In this document: one piece after another, positions 51,401 to 63,400 of the stretch | Numbering within the stretch: position 1 is the first letter of the stretch | Layout: every line of letters begins with the position of its first letter | NCBI GenBank assembly: GCA_964019695.1 | Contig: OZ026518.1 | Location: 72,613,254-72,677,253 of the forward strand | DNA from: Loripinus fragilis | Lineage: Eukaryota > Mollusca > Bivalvia > Lucinida > Lucinidae | Direction: 5' to 3' | DNA length: 64,000 nucleotides | Program-made: the position numbers and the translations under genes | Notes under the pieces: model-generated | The model's input: only the letters and a program-made list of their open reading frames with translations | Databases searched by the model: none | What the model was told of the DNA's origin: nothing

Positions 51401-54400
51401 AAATGAGTTCAACTGATATGCCCAACAAAAATCAAACTAGCTCCAAAAAGGAAGGTATATGAATTGAAAAAGTTTCTGACCTCAATCACACATGAATCAG
51501 CCTCACAAAAAATCTAGTTATTCCAAAATTTCCAATTAAAACATCCATGCCATGGCCAGTATTCAACCTAGAGAGAGTATGTGGGGGGGGCATAGGCCCC
51601 ATATTTTCCATATTATCATCAAATGGCCCCGTGCTAAAGCTAGATGGGGAGTATCTTTAACATTATCGTTTGAATGGGGAAATATTGAGCAGTGTATTAT
51701 TTTCATCTGTAATCAATTGAAAATGACCACTTTAAAATCTCCTAGACTGGGCATGCAGTATTTATTCCATTCTATTCAATATGTGGTCGGTGATCTATCT
51801 TGGCACAGCATTTACTTTAATGTTTACTATTTTTGGATACCTTTGGGGTTCATCGATCTGAAAATGTTGTCAGCTATGTTGTTGTATCTCAAATCTTTGT
51901 TAAATCAATGCTTAAATGCGTTAAATTTGGGCAACAATTACAAACAGCACTGCAACTGGCTTATAAAAGGTAAAACTATACAAAGAACCGTTGAATTAAT
52001 TATTTTCTGCCCTACGGAAATGAAAATAAAGTGCCAAGTGATCACAGTCATGAATAAAATTGGACAGAAGGTTGGTAAATTTGTGACCTCCGCTCACCGA
52101 ATCAAGGACAACACGACTAGACTAGAGGCCGTCACCTTACCCGTCGCTTGAAAATCAAATTCAGACATATAGACTGTTGACAAACTTTCCCAAACAGCGT
52201 AGACTTCTTTGACATAGTAGACACATCCTAACGGCAACAACGGCGCACTCTCCCACTCGTAGACACAATAAAATAAGAAAACAAACAAGATCTGACTTTG
52301 TTTGCCATTCTGCAACTGTTCCAAGGACAAAAAGGCAGTCAGCGAGTCATGTGACCAGGGATCTCACATTATTTTCAGGGATCGGTTATTATATAACATT
52401 CGCCCCAAAGCCGGTTTGGCCCTATATAACTTGTCAACGAGGATCCACAGAGTGATAAAATAAATGTAATTATGACTCTGCAAACATTTTAGCTCGCATG
52501 AATAAATGCAATTATTGTAAATAACAATAATTGTCCTTACGTCCCAAGTCAACAGCTATGATCATTGCGGGACGGTCAGTTCACCTAACCACACTTTTTC
52601 CTGGGCAAGCTTGAACAAGCAGTTAACCAGTACTTCGTGCACATACTTTTGCTTGTAACTGACAACAACCCTTCTTGAATGACTCAGCGGAAGGGAGGAG
52701 AATGACCGTAGAAATTATTTCATGATCAATCTCCACGAAAGTATGGGACCGGGCTGGGATAGATGAGTGTTAAGCTACAGACTGAACTTCATTTGGTGTT
52801 TCTTAACTTAAAAGGAGGCTGCACAGGCTCGTCTGAGACTACACCTGTCGACATGCCACATTGTTGGAAATCACATGTCACGGCTAAACTGATACTTACA
52901 CTCTCGTTATCGAAGTAGTATTTCTCATTTCCACCAGACCCTTGCCAAGGCACCTACATAAACATAAAAAACAGATTTTACTTTGCAAAGGTTTAAACAC
53001 ATAGAAAATACATCTAGGTACAGCTAAGGAAATTGTATGAGCGTAAAATTATAATAATTTTCTTACTCATCAATTTAAACATGTGTTTTGGGTGCTCAAA
53101 AGAACCGTCTCATTGAGACGGTTCTTTTGAGTACCCACAACATATGTTTTGGATGAGAAATAAAGAAGATAGTTTTCAAATAAGCTCTCTTATCTGGAGG
53201 CCTGGGATATTTAAATCTTTGGGAATAAATATGTCATTTATTTCATCTAGTGAAACAAAAAAATGTATATTTCATGAGGGGCAAAGTCGTGAATGTAATA
53301 TACATTTTTTTCACTTCATGAGATGAAATAAACGTCAAATTCATGTCAAAAAATTGAATTTCCTTTTTATTAATACATTTTTGAAGTGTTACAATTTTTT
53401 TTTGCACTATGACATACATGATCGCACATGACGTCACATCTGTGATGACATTGCATAATTCGTCCGCCTTCCAAAACTGAAACCACAGGAGCTGGAGTAA
53501 GGAAAATGAAAAATTCAGCAAATCACGAAAATTTTATACCAAAATGTTCCTTCGGATCCAATTAAGAAAATTAATACACACATTTTGTATATTTGTCAAC
53601 TTAATAAGAAAGCCTGAAGTTGGCTCAGTGAAATCAACAAAAAAAGGAGAACAAAAAGGGATAAACAGTTTTCAGGGCTTCAGACATGGTTTTCTATAGC
53701 TAGAAAAAATCAAAAGATAATTTTTCACAGACTCATATGTTAACATAATCACACATGCACAAGGATTTGAAAAAAAATGCACAGGTTTAGATAAACAATT
53801 TTTTTCAGCGTAAATTTGTTAATATTTTCTTGCCCATCACTTTTAACATATGTTATGGGTGCTCAAAAGAACCATCTCATTGAGACATTTTTTTGAGTAC
53901 CCACAACATATGTTATGGTTGAGAAATAAGATTTTTTTTGTTACATACTCTTAACTAACGGCCTGAAAATGTGAAAACTAATTTGTAATTAAGAACATAT
54001 GTAAATGGCATTGAATCAAATATAGTGTTGATTTTTAACATAAGTATGTAGTTATTCTCATTTTTTATTAACTACAATAATTCATAACAATCAGGTTGAT
54101 TAGGCTGATCTGAGCCTTCCTGGACACAAAGGCTATTATGTTTGTTTTGCTATGTGTGTTCGATGTGAGAAAACTTGATTCTGTTGCATGCAAACAACAA
54201 TGATGCAGATCAGACTGCATATTGGCACACAGACTGATCAGTGCCTTTGTTATTTGCTCTCTACAAATCCAAATATATGTAGAACCCAAAATAAGGGAAC
54301 CCTTGTATTTCATTGAGTCTAATTAAATAGCGGTTGTGATCTCAACATGGCCTTCATGAGCACAAACACATGCTTGACACCTGTTGGGCTTACTGGTGAT

Positions 54401-57400
54401 ATTATGTGGAGGTCACACCAGATATTGACTTGGAATTCATATCTTTTATGTGCAAAATAAAAGATACTTCAAAATGAAAGGATTCCCTTATTTTTGGTTC
54501 TAGGTATATAGCTGAGCTTGCTACATGCAAAGTTCCAGCATTCTAGCTAGTCTATGTGACTGAGCAGACTGGTTTGAGTCATACTTGGCATGAGTCACCA
54601 AAGACGGATTTTCTTGGGACTGGGGCCAAAATTGCCCAAAGAAATGAACTTACCTCACTAAGTTTGTTATGCAGTAAATCTCCAAGTAAGAGAGTATCTG
54701 ACGTATGTGACACCAGATACCTGTCCTTTCCCATGATACGAACTTCATCAATCTCATAGCCATAGTGAGACTTTAGAATGACCCGCGTGTTGCTGGAGAG
54801 ATTCTTCACAATGACTTGGTTTGGACCAACATGGGTCATCTCAAACTTGTTCTTGTATATGGTTCTCTTGAGACAGCAGTCAAACAGTTCTACCCCGCCA
54901 CAGAGAGTCCCCTGTAAACAACAAAATAAGGACTTTTTGCCAGCTCATGAAAATTTAGTACTTATTGCATATGTATGATATGAATTTGATAGGCACTACC
55001 TATTTACGCACGTTCTTGAACCTTAAGAAAATAATTTCTTAATCATATGCAGCTGCATTTTTCGAGTAATCCCCCATCCTTTTTACAGTTCAGTGATGTA
55101 GAAGTGGGAATGTACGTGTCTATCAGATTGTGTCTGACCTGGGGATACGCTTTGTTTAAATGTAATCTGTATGCTAATGCAAGAGAATCAGAAAAATTGT
55201 AAAGTGGCATTTTGTTACCACATCCCTTCGGCATATTTCTAGCCATAGAGTTTGTCCCCAAAGCAGTATTTGGTGAGTTGTGAGAGCAAAACTGCAAGTG
55301 GTACCTTGTAAAAGCAGAAAATATATACTATAAATAGGTATTGAACATAAATACCTTTCTATAAGATATAGTGTACTACCATGAAAAATTTATAAAATAA
55401 AATTTTATTCATATTTTGATTGAAAAACATACTTTTCACCAATATATTTCTAGGCTGTATATTTTTTTTATATTTTTTTATGGGGGGTGGGGGGTGGTGG
55501 TGGACAAATCACTGCATCTTTCACCTGTGGAAAAATCCATCAGAATACAAAAGGTTAAAAGCAGTATATTATAACGTTACCGAACATATGGGAAAAACGT
55601 ACCACAGTAACTCTGGCGCCATCTTTCTTCCAAGCCAGTGCTGTAATCGTATAGAGATTCCGTATCTCCTTCTCCTTTGGTTCATCCCACATCTGACGAC
55701 GAGGACTCCAGTTTAATGTCCTCAGTCTGTAATCAAATATTTAAGGACTATTGCATTTACCCTATATATTTACACAATGTATTCTGAGAGACAGGCATGG
55801 TCAAACAACTTGTAAACCATTATCAGACTGCTCCTTTAGGTCATTTTCCTATAGTACCATAGTAAAATTTCATGTTCAAACAATTTGTGAGCCACAAAAT
55901 GACCATGTTATATCCAAATTTGGTGTTATAACAAGGTGAGTTATAAAGGGAATGCACTGTAATACATTAGTGAAATTTCAAAATTTCCAAAATCCTTAAC
56001 TTTAGAAAATAATATCTTAAAAAGTTGCAGTATGCATACATACTACATTGTATATAGCACAAGCTCAAGACTTCTCCACCCCCTATACCCGATGATACAA
56101 CCGAATTTTTACATCGAAGAGCTGATACAAAATACAACGTCACGTGCGAGGATGGACTCGAGTAAGTTGACGATGTTTTGATGTTTACAGGCAATAATAG
56201 GAGGAGTTGTGAGCCGAGACTTTTGGGAGAAATAAAGTGTACCTACCTCTATTTTTCGCCATAAGAAGTCTTTTATAAAGCGTCCCCTTGCGATAGATAT
56301 TCTGTATTTATCGACGGAATTTTCTACCACAGACACTAAAATTGATTACACTTGCTAATTGCTCGAATACTTCTTCACCGATTGCCCGTCCCAAACGTTC
56401 TGGATAAACCAGAAGCATTCTTTGTTAAATACCAGCAGAAGAAAATAATGAAATCCAACCACATTCTACAAAAAACGGTGCTAAACACACACAGGGTTGT
56501 TCGATTAGGATACTTTCTACATAGATGAGTCTATATCCGTGATATGACACACTTCGAAGAGGTATTTTTGAAAAATGATACAACAGACATCGAAGAGTTT
56601 GACAAAAAATGATATTTGTTACTTTGGAGACTTCTGAATATTAATAAGCATATGGATAAGCAAGCAAAAACGAGTCAGACCAGATATTTTTTGTATTTAT
56701 CTCTCTTATAAACATGCCTTGGGTGATGCTAAATGATGAAACAATTAAAGGACTGCAAAACTTACCCTGATCGGTGTTTTCGACAATTTGAATTGTATAA
56801 CCCCCTTCCACTCTGTTAAGTCCAAAGATAACCCTTTTGTACTGAGGTCAAATTTATACACAGCCAGATGGACCTGAGCCCCTCCCCCCCCCCCCCCCCC
56901 CCTGAAGAAAATTCCTGGATCTGCGCATGGTCCTCTGATGATCAATTGACGTTTATTGCAGCCGTGAAAAAGGGGGTTATTTCTGCGGCACATGTGTACG
57001 CTTTATATAGGGAGATACCCCCCCCTCCCCTGTGGGGAGGGTAATAGGATCATGCGCGGATGCAGGAATTTTCTTCAGGGGGGATTCAGGTCCGTCTGAA
57101 ATAAAAAAAAAAAAAAGCTCTGACAACGTTTTTTAGTCCTTAACATATTTTACAGAAGTCCAAAGGTTACTTTCAAAGAAAACTATCCTTTTCCAAGGTT
57201 CCAGAGGAGGTCCAACATTTTCCGGGGGGGGTCCAACTTCTTTCAGAGGGGGGGTCGTGTCCAATTGCTTATTCTCTATAGAAACCCATATAACTTGTGA
57301 TTTTCCTGTTTCCCCTCTGAATCCGCCCATGTGGGCACTTCGATAAGGGGGCTTAAATAAAATCTGCACCCCCTCCCCCCCAGGGCCTGGTCGTATCTGA

Positions 57401-60400
57401 GAATCAAAACAGTATAAGTACATTAAGTGACCCTTTGTTTACTGTACGTACAACTGTTGCAAAAATAAGAGAGTAAGCTGTGTATAAATTTGACCTCAGT
57501 ACAAAAGGGTTATCTTTGGACTTAACAGAGTGGAAGGGGGTTATACAATTCAAATTGTCGAAAACACCGATCAGGGTAAGTTTTGCAGTCCTTTAATTGT
57601 TTCATCATTTAGCATCACCCAAAGCATGTTGATAAGAGAGATAAATGCTAAAAATATCTGGTCTGACTCGTTTTTGCTTGCTTATCCATATGCTTATTAA
57701 TATTCAGAAGTCTCCAAAGTAACAAATATCATTTTTTGTCGAACTCTTCGATGTCTGTTGTATCATTTTTCAAAAATACCTCTTCGAAGTGTGTCGTATC
57801 ACGGATATAGACTCATCTATGTAGAAAGTATCCTAATCGAACAACCCTGTGTGTGTTTAGCACCGTTTTTTGTAGAATGTGGTTGGATTTCATTATTTTC
57901 TTCTGCTGGTATTTAACAAAGAATGCTTCTGGTTTATCCAGAATGTTTGGGACGGGCAATCGGTGAAGAAGTATTCGAGCAATTAGCGAGTGTAATCAAT
58001 TTTCGTGTCAGTGGTGGAAAATTCCGTCGATAAATACAGAATATCTATCGCAAGGGGACGCTTTATAAAAGACTACTTATGGCGAAAAATAGAGGTAGGT
58101 ACACTTTATTTCTCCCAAAAGTCTCGGCTCACAACTCCTCCTATTATTGCCTGTAAACATCAAAACATCGTCAACTTACTCGAGTCCATCCTCGCACGTG
58201 ACGTTGTATTTTGTATCAGCTCTTCGATGTAAAAATTCGGTTGTATCATCAGGTATAGGGGGTGTTCTCTATATCTTTGGAACCATTCAAACTGTCAAGT
58301 GTGTTTATTTACAGAAAAACCTGTCTTAAGCAGCCACTCAAAAAAAGACCAAAAATTGGCTTTCAAAACCAATTATCCCTTAGTGCAGGTCAAAAGTATT
58401 GCAGAATGCTTCATGAGAGCATTCTGCAATACTTTCGACCTTCATTAAGCTACCATTTGTCGTTAAGACCTTTGTTTTGTCTATTTCTGAGTGGCTGCTT
58501 AAGACAGGTTTAACTGTAATAGTTTTAAATCACAGGAACTTATTGAGGCTGTAAAACCAGCAGAACTTTGAAAGAAGGAACACAGCAGAATAAACACTGA
58601 ATGAAAAAATTGATCTGCGTTTAGCAGTATTTGAAAATAAACACGTTGTTCTGATATCTCTTCTGGAGCCAACCAGAGCTGAAATTATAGCTTCATTAGC
58701 TTGTGGTATTAAGTATACAAAATATTAATAATTTCAGGTATAAATGGTCAACTGTTTTAAGATAAACCTAAATTAAACCAGAGAACTATCATAATCTGTC
58801 TTATTCAGCATTTTGAGACTGACCTTTATAGAAAGTCAGCCTCAGAATCCTTAATCAAAGAATAATCCTGAAAACTTTTACCCGTGATAATGTAGATAAT
58901 TGAGGCTAGTTTGGCAGGGGAGACCCAAACTAATTTAGATATTTGGGATCAATTTGTCAATTAAAACCTCTGTCTTAATGCTGATCAAAGAATTTCCTAC
59001 CTGTCAAAACTTCCTATTACAATTGACTGACCACTAGGACTGCATACTGCCACAGTGAACTCATGTTCATCTGCATCACGGCTGTAGTCAAAATGCTGAA
59101 AGCTACGTCCATCTCGTCCATAGGCTATGATCCTTTTGTCACAGCCAGCGGCAACTATTGCATTCTGGGAGTAGGCCAGAGCATATGGTGGACAGGGATG
59201 AGTGCTGATTTTACCCTGTAAATGTAAAAATATTTCTAACACCTTTAACTCTTTGCATGCTGGGTAATTTTTACTGCTTTTTTTATGTCTGCTGACTTTT
59301 TTCAAAAAATTCTTTCAGGAACACTATCACAGTGTCGAGATTCTGTCAGTCCGGATCTGGGTTCAACCTTTTTGCAAAGCAAGGAAAAAGTTAACCCTTA
59401 CCATGCCCAATATCTTAATAAATTACACTCCTCCCCAGCTTTGATCCAATTGACTTCCAGTTATTATCATGTATAAAAAAGCAGAGTCAGGGCTCACCCT
59501 GCCATTAGCCATTGTAGCCATTTGCTACTAAAAATGTAGAGTGGCTACAAATATAAGTAATTGGCTAAAAGTACACTCTAGGTGGTTAAAAAATTACATG
59601 TCTGTGAAAAAGTGTATTTTGATCAGCTTTTGGATTTTCCAATATTGCTTTTATTATTCCTTCACACATTATGATTGTGCCATATTTAACTCTTTGAATG
59701 CTGGAATTTTTTTCAATACCATCAGGGTGTCAAACAGTTTGTATCCAGATCAGGCCCGACATTTTGTCGGGCCTGATCTGGGTCCAAACTGTTTGCAAAG
59801 GTTATCAGCAGATGACACAAGTCGCTGCTAGTGGGCAAATAGTTAAATACAGAACAACTTTTTGCTAAAACCTTGGCTATTTAAAGCCGATTTCATTTGG
59901 CTCCAACTTTTTCATTTGGCTACAACAAATTCTGAGCCTGGGTAAGCCCTGAGAGTGGAAAACAGTGCAGTTGATTATCTGCTGGCTTAGAAACTAGCTG
60001 ATCAAGATCTACACTGTTTTAAAAGCAATATGTTATTAGGTTAACTTAGGTTTAATGAATTGCTTTAAAGCAAAATGCAAAAGGTTCTTTAAGTGCCCTT
60101 AAAACATGTTTAAACTGACGGATAAGGAATGAATAGCAGCATGCACTATCAATTTTAAATTCTAAACGTTTGCTTTATATTTGGACCCATAGTTCATTGT
60201 GGGAAAATTTTTACCTGTTGATCACCCGTGCCTTCATCATCAAAGAAAAATCTCACAATGGATCCATCTGCATGTCCAGACAAAAATCCTTTACCAGTTG
60301 GACTGAAATAAAACAATGAACCATAACCTGAGATATGCACGGGTGAAGGTTCCAAATTTCCGAAACCCTGGACTTTCAAAATTCTAATCTTAAAACTTGC

Positions 60401-63400
60401 AGTATATCTACAAACTAATAGCAATTTCAAGTTGAAATATTCAATTGGTTTCCAACTCAAAAAAATTTACCTGATTTTTTTCCTCCTGTAATTTTGTGTT
60501 ACGGTATTTTGGTTTGGTGCGGTTTTTATATGACCTTTCTGGGGTCATGAATAAATGTAAAAGCAAAACACAATACGCTTTCTGATTGGTCATTTGTCGC
60601 CGAACACTTCAATTATAATTCCCTCACTTCTTATCAATAGGCTGGGGGTACCTTATGCGCAGAATGGTGTGCAAAGTGCGCAATAGAACTGTCAAACAAT
60701 AATGACTGACACAATATATTGGGCAGACATTCACTTTTTTTTGTAGTTTCTTTTGTCTGGGAGTGGGAAATTGGAACCTTTTTCTGTAAGAAATCTAGAA
60801 AATGGCAGATATTGGTTCACATGAGAGCTGGTCACATTTCTCGCTTGTCATGCATAAAATAAGTTAACTAGAATTGAGGAAAAGTTCACTATTAAAGAAT
60901 CTTCAACTTACTTAGCTGCCAAGGACACAACATAGGAGTCTGTTCCATAAACTGTGGATGATTTGTTCGTTTTCACATTGGCAATCCTCACCTAAAATAG
61001 TGTAAAAACCCAGTCAAGGCTCATACAAGCAAGTTTATGTAAATTTCATGGACTTTTCAAGGACTTCTAAAAGACTTTACTGCTGTTTTCAAGGACTGAA
61101 AACTTATGAAAAATACTGATTTACACATTAAAATTATTCTTAGGAAATGCCAGAGTTCATTACTAAAGATATTAGTTTTAGAAAACATAGTATGAAATTG
61201 TGGTGCCTTTATTTGGTGCAGCATAAAATTATGCTGCACCAAATAAAGGCACCACAATTTTTTACTGATTTAGGTCTCCGAAAACAATGTTGAATCCTCC
61301 TCTTAATGGTAGAATTCAAGAACTTTTCAATACCTTTGAATGTTTTTCAAGTACTTTTCAAGGCAAATTTAATTTTCAAGGACTTTTCAAGACAGTCCTG
61401 TATATTCAAGTACTTTTCAAGCCTGTGCGAACCCTGCCAGTCATACCTCTGTTAACCCTTGTCATGCACTAAGACTGCATTATATTTATATGCACTACAC
61501 TCCTCTCCAATTTTTATCCTGTTAAAATGAACATAGACACATTTTTTCTCTCCAAAATGGTATCATTTTCCTTATTTCTTCATGAAAACATTTGTGGGTA
61601 CTACTCATCAGAGTGGAGATACCAAATTTAATGTCACCTCAATAGTATACACACAATTAGTTTTGAGCATGGAACAAAAACTTACCATTATCACATTGTG
61701 TATGTGAATGTTTTAATGTCATGTGATATGATGTTGACCCAAAGAAGTCTGTTCATATTTTTGTTTAGGGGTGGGTAGCTGGGCAGTGTGGGTGTATTGA
61801 AATTCCCTGAAATCTGCAAAAAGTATGAGTTGGTTTATGAGAATGTTGTACATATCTGATATGCATGCATTGAAGGCTATGACAGGATCCAGGGCATCTG
61901 TGCAGTCCAGCAAGAGCTCTTGCTGTTGGCACAAACATTTAGTAAATTTAGGCCTCTTGTCCCACTGGAGAGCTGTGCATAAATGTTTTAAGAATGAATT
62001 TATACACATCATAAGTCCAGTTAAACAAAATTTTTGAGCGTAAAATTGTGAAAAAAATCTAAACCATCAGTTTTAACATAAATTTTGGGTGCTCAAACGA
62101 GCCGTCTCATCCAGACGGTTCTTTTGAATACAACCAACATATAGTTTTGGGTGCTCAAAAGACCCATCTCATTGAGACCGTTCTTTTGAGAACCTACAAC
62201 ATATGTTTTGCTTGAGAAATAACAAATTATATCTTAATTACCCAGGCCTCCAAATAAGAGTGTGTACTGGAAAATTATTTTTCTTATTACTCAACCAAAA
62301 CATATGTTGTGGGTACTCAAAACACACGTTTAAATTGATGGGTAAGGAAATATGCACAAACTATCCTTATCTGAGCCCATGATTACCTACTCATATCTCA
62401 GGGCCTGTATGTGATAGGTACTAAAATCATAAAAACTGGCCCATATGAATTTTACCTTTCCATCAGCTGTTCCAAATACAATGGGTTGGTCCGAGGGCCA
62501 AATCAAACAAGTTACAGCACTCTGTTGGATAAACTTGTTACAAATCACCTTTTTCTCTCCCCTGGAATAATAAAAGAGAAATCTTCAGTTACATGTTAAG
62601 GATCGGGAGGGGGGGACAGGAGGTCTGGACCCCCCCTTAAAAATCACAAAAATAGGATTTCTTAGCAATATTAGTCTGGATCCCCTGTAAAAACACAAAG
62701 CTTACAAGCCAGAATTCAGTGTTGGGCCACCATAGGCCCGCCAGCGAAATGCCATTTTAATGGCGTTTCGCTGGCGGGCCGATGATGGCCCACTTATTGT
62801 GGTAATTATATCCCCTCTTCCCTAATCAATTAAAAAAAAGGTAAAAAAAAAAGGTAAAAAAAGTTGGACCCCCTCTGAAAAAACTTTCTGGATTCGCTCA
62901 TGAGTTAGAATGTACTTCAAGGCTTAATGTTTTCAGTCATCAGACAGTCAGAGAGAACCTGTCAAAAAGTTGAGGATTGGCATTATTTCTAACCAACACA
63001 AAATAAGTGGAGGGAAATCACTTTTGAAAACCACTGATATCAATATTGATATTGATATACTATATCAATATCAATATCTTAGCTATTTTTATTGATTTAT
63101 CAATATGGATGACAGCTATATTTTAGGCTTAATTCACTTGGGAAAAGTTTTGGTCCACAAGCATGTGTCCACAAGCATGTATACATAAAATATAGGTATG
63201 AAAAATATGCATTTTTTACAAAAAACTGTCAGTACAAAGGTTCCTTACAGTTTTCATAGCCATAACAATGACAGAGTATAAAATTTAGATTTTTTGTTTG
63301 CAAATTCAAGAAAACTTCAATATAAAGTTTCACCATACAGGTTTTCACATTTTAAGCACTGATTTGCTGTGTGATTCAAAAAGAGGACCCTTTAATTTAT

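Noticed and set aside
56880..56903. Long C run considered as a regulatory element
   Set aside because: It is a homopolymer inside the foldback element spacer and its length may be a sequencing artefact.
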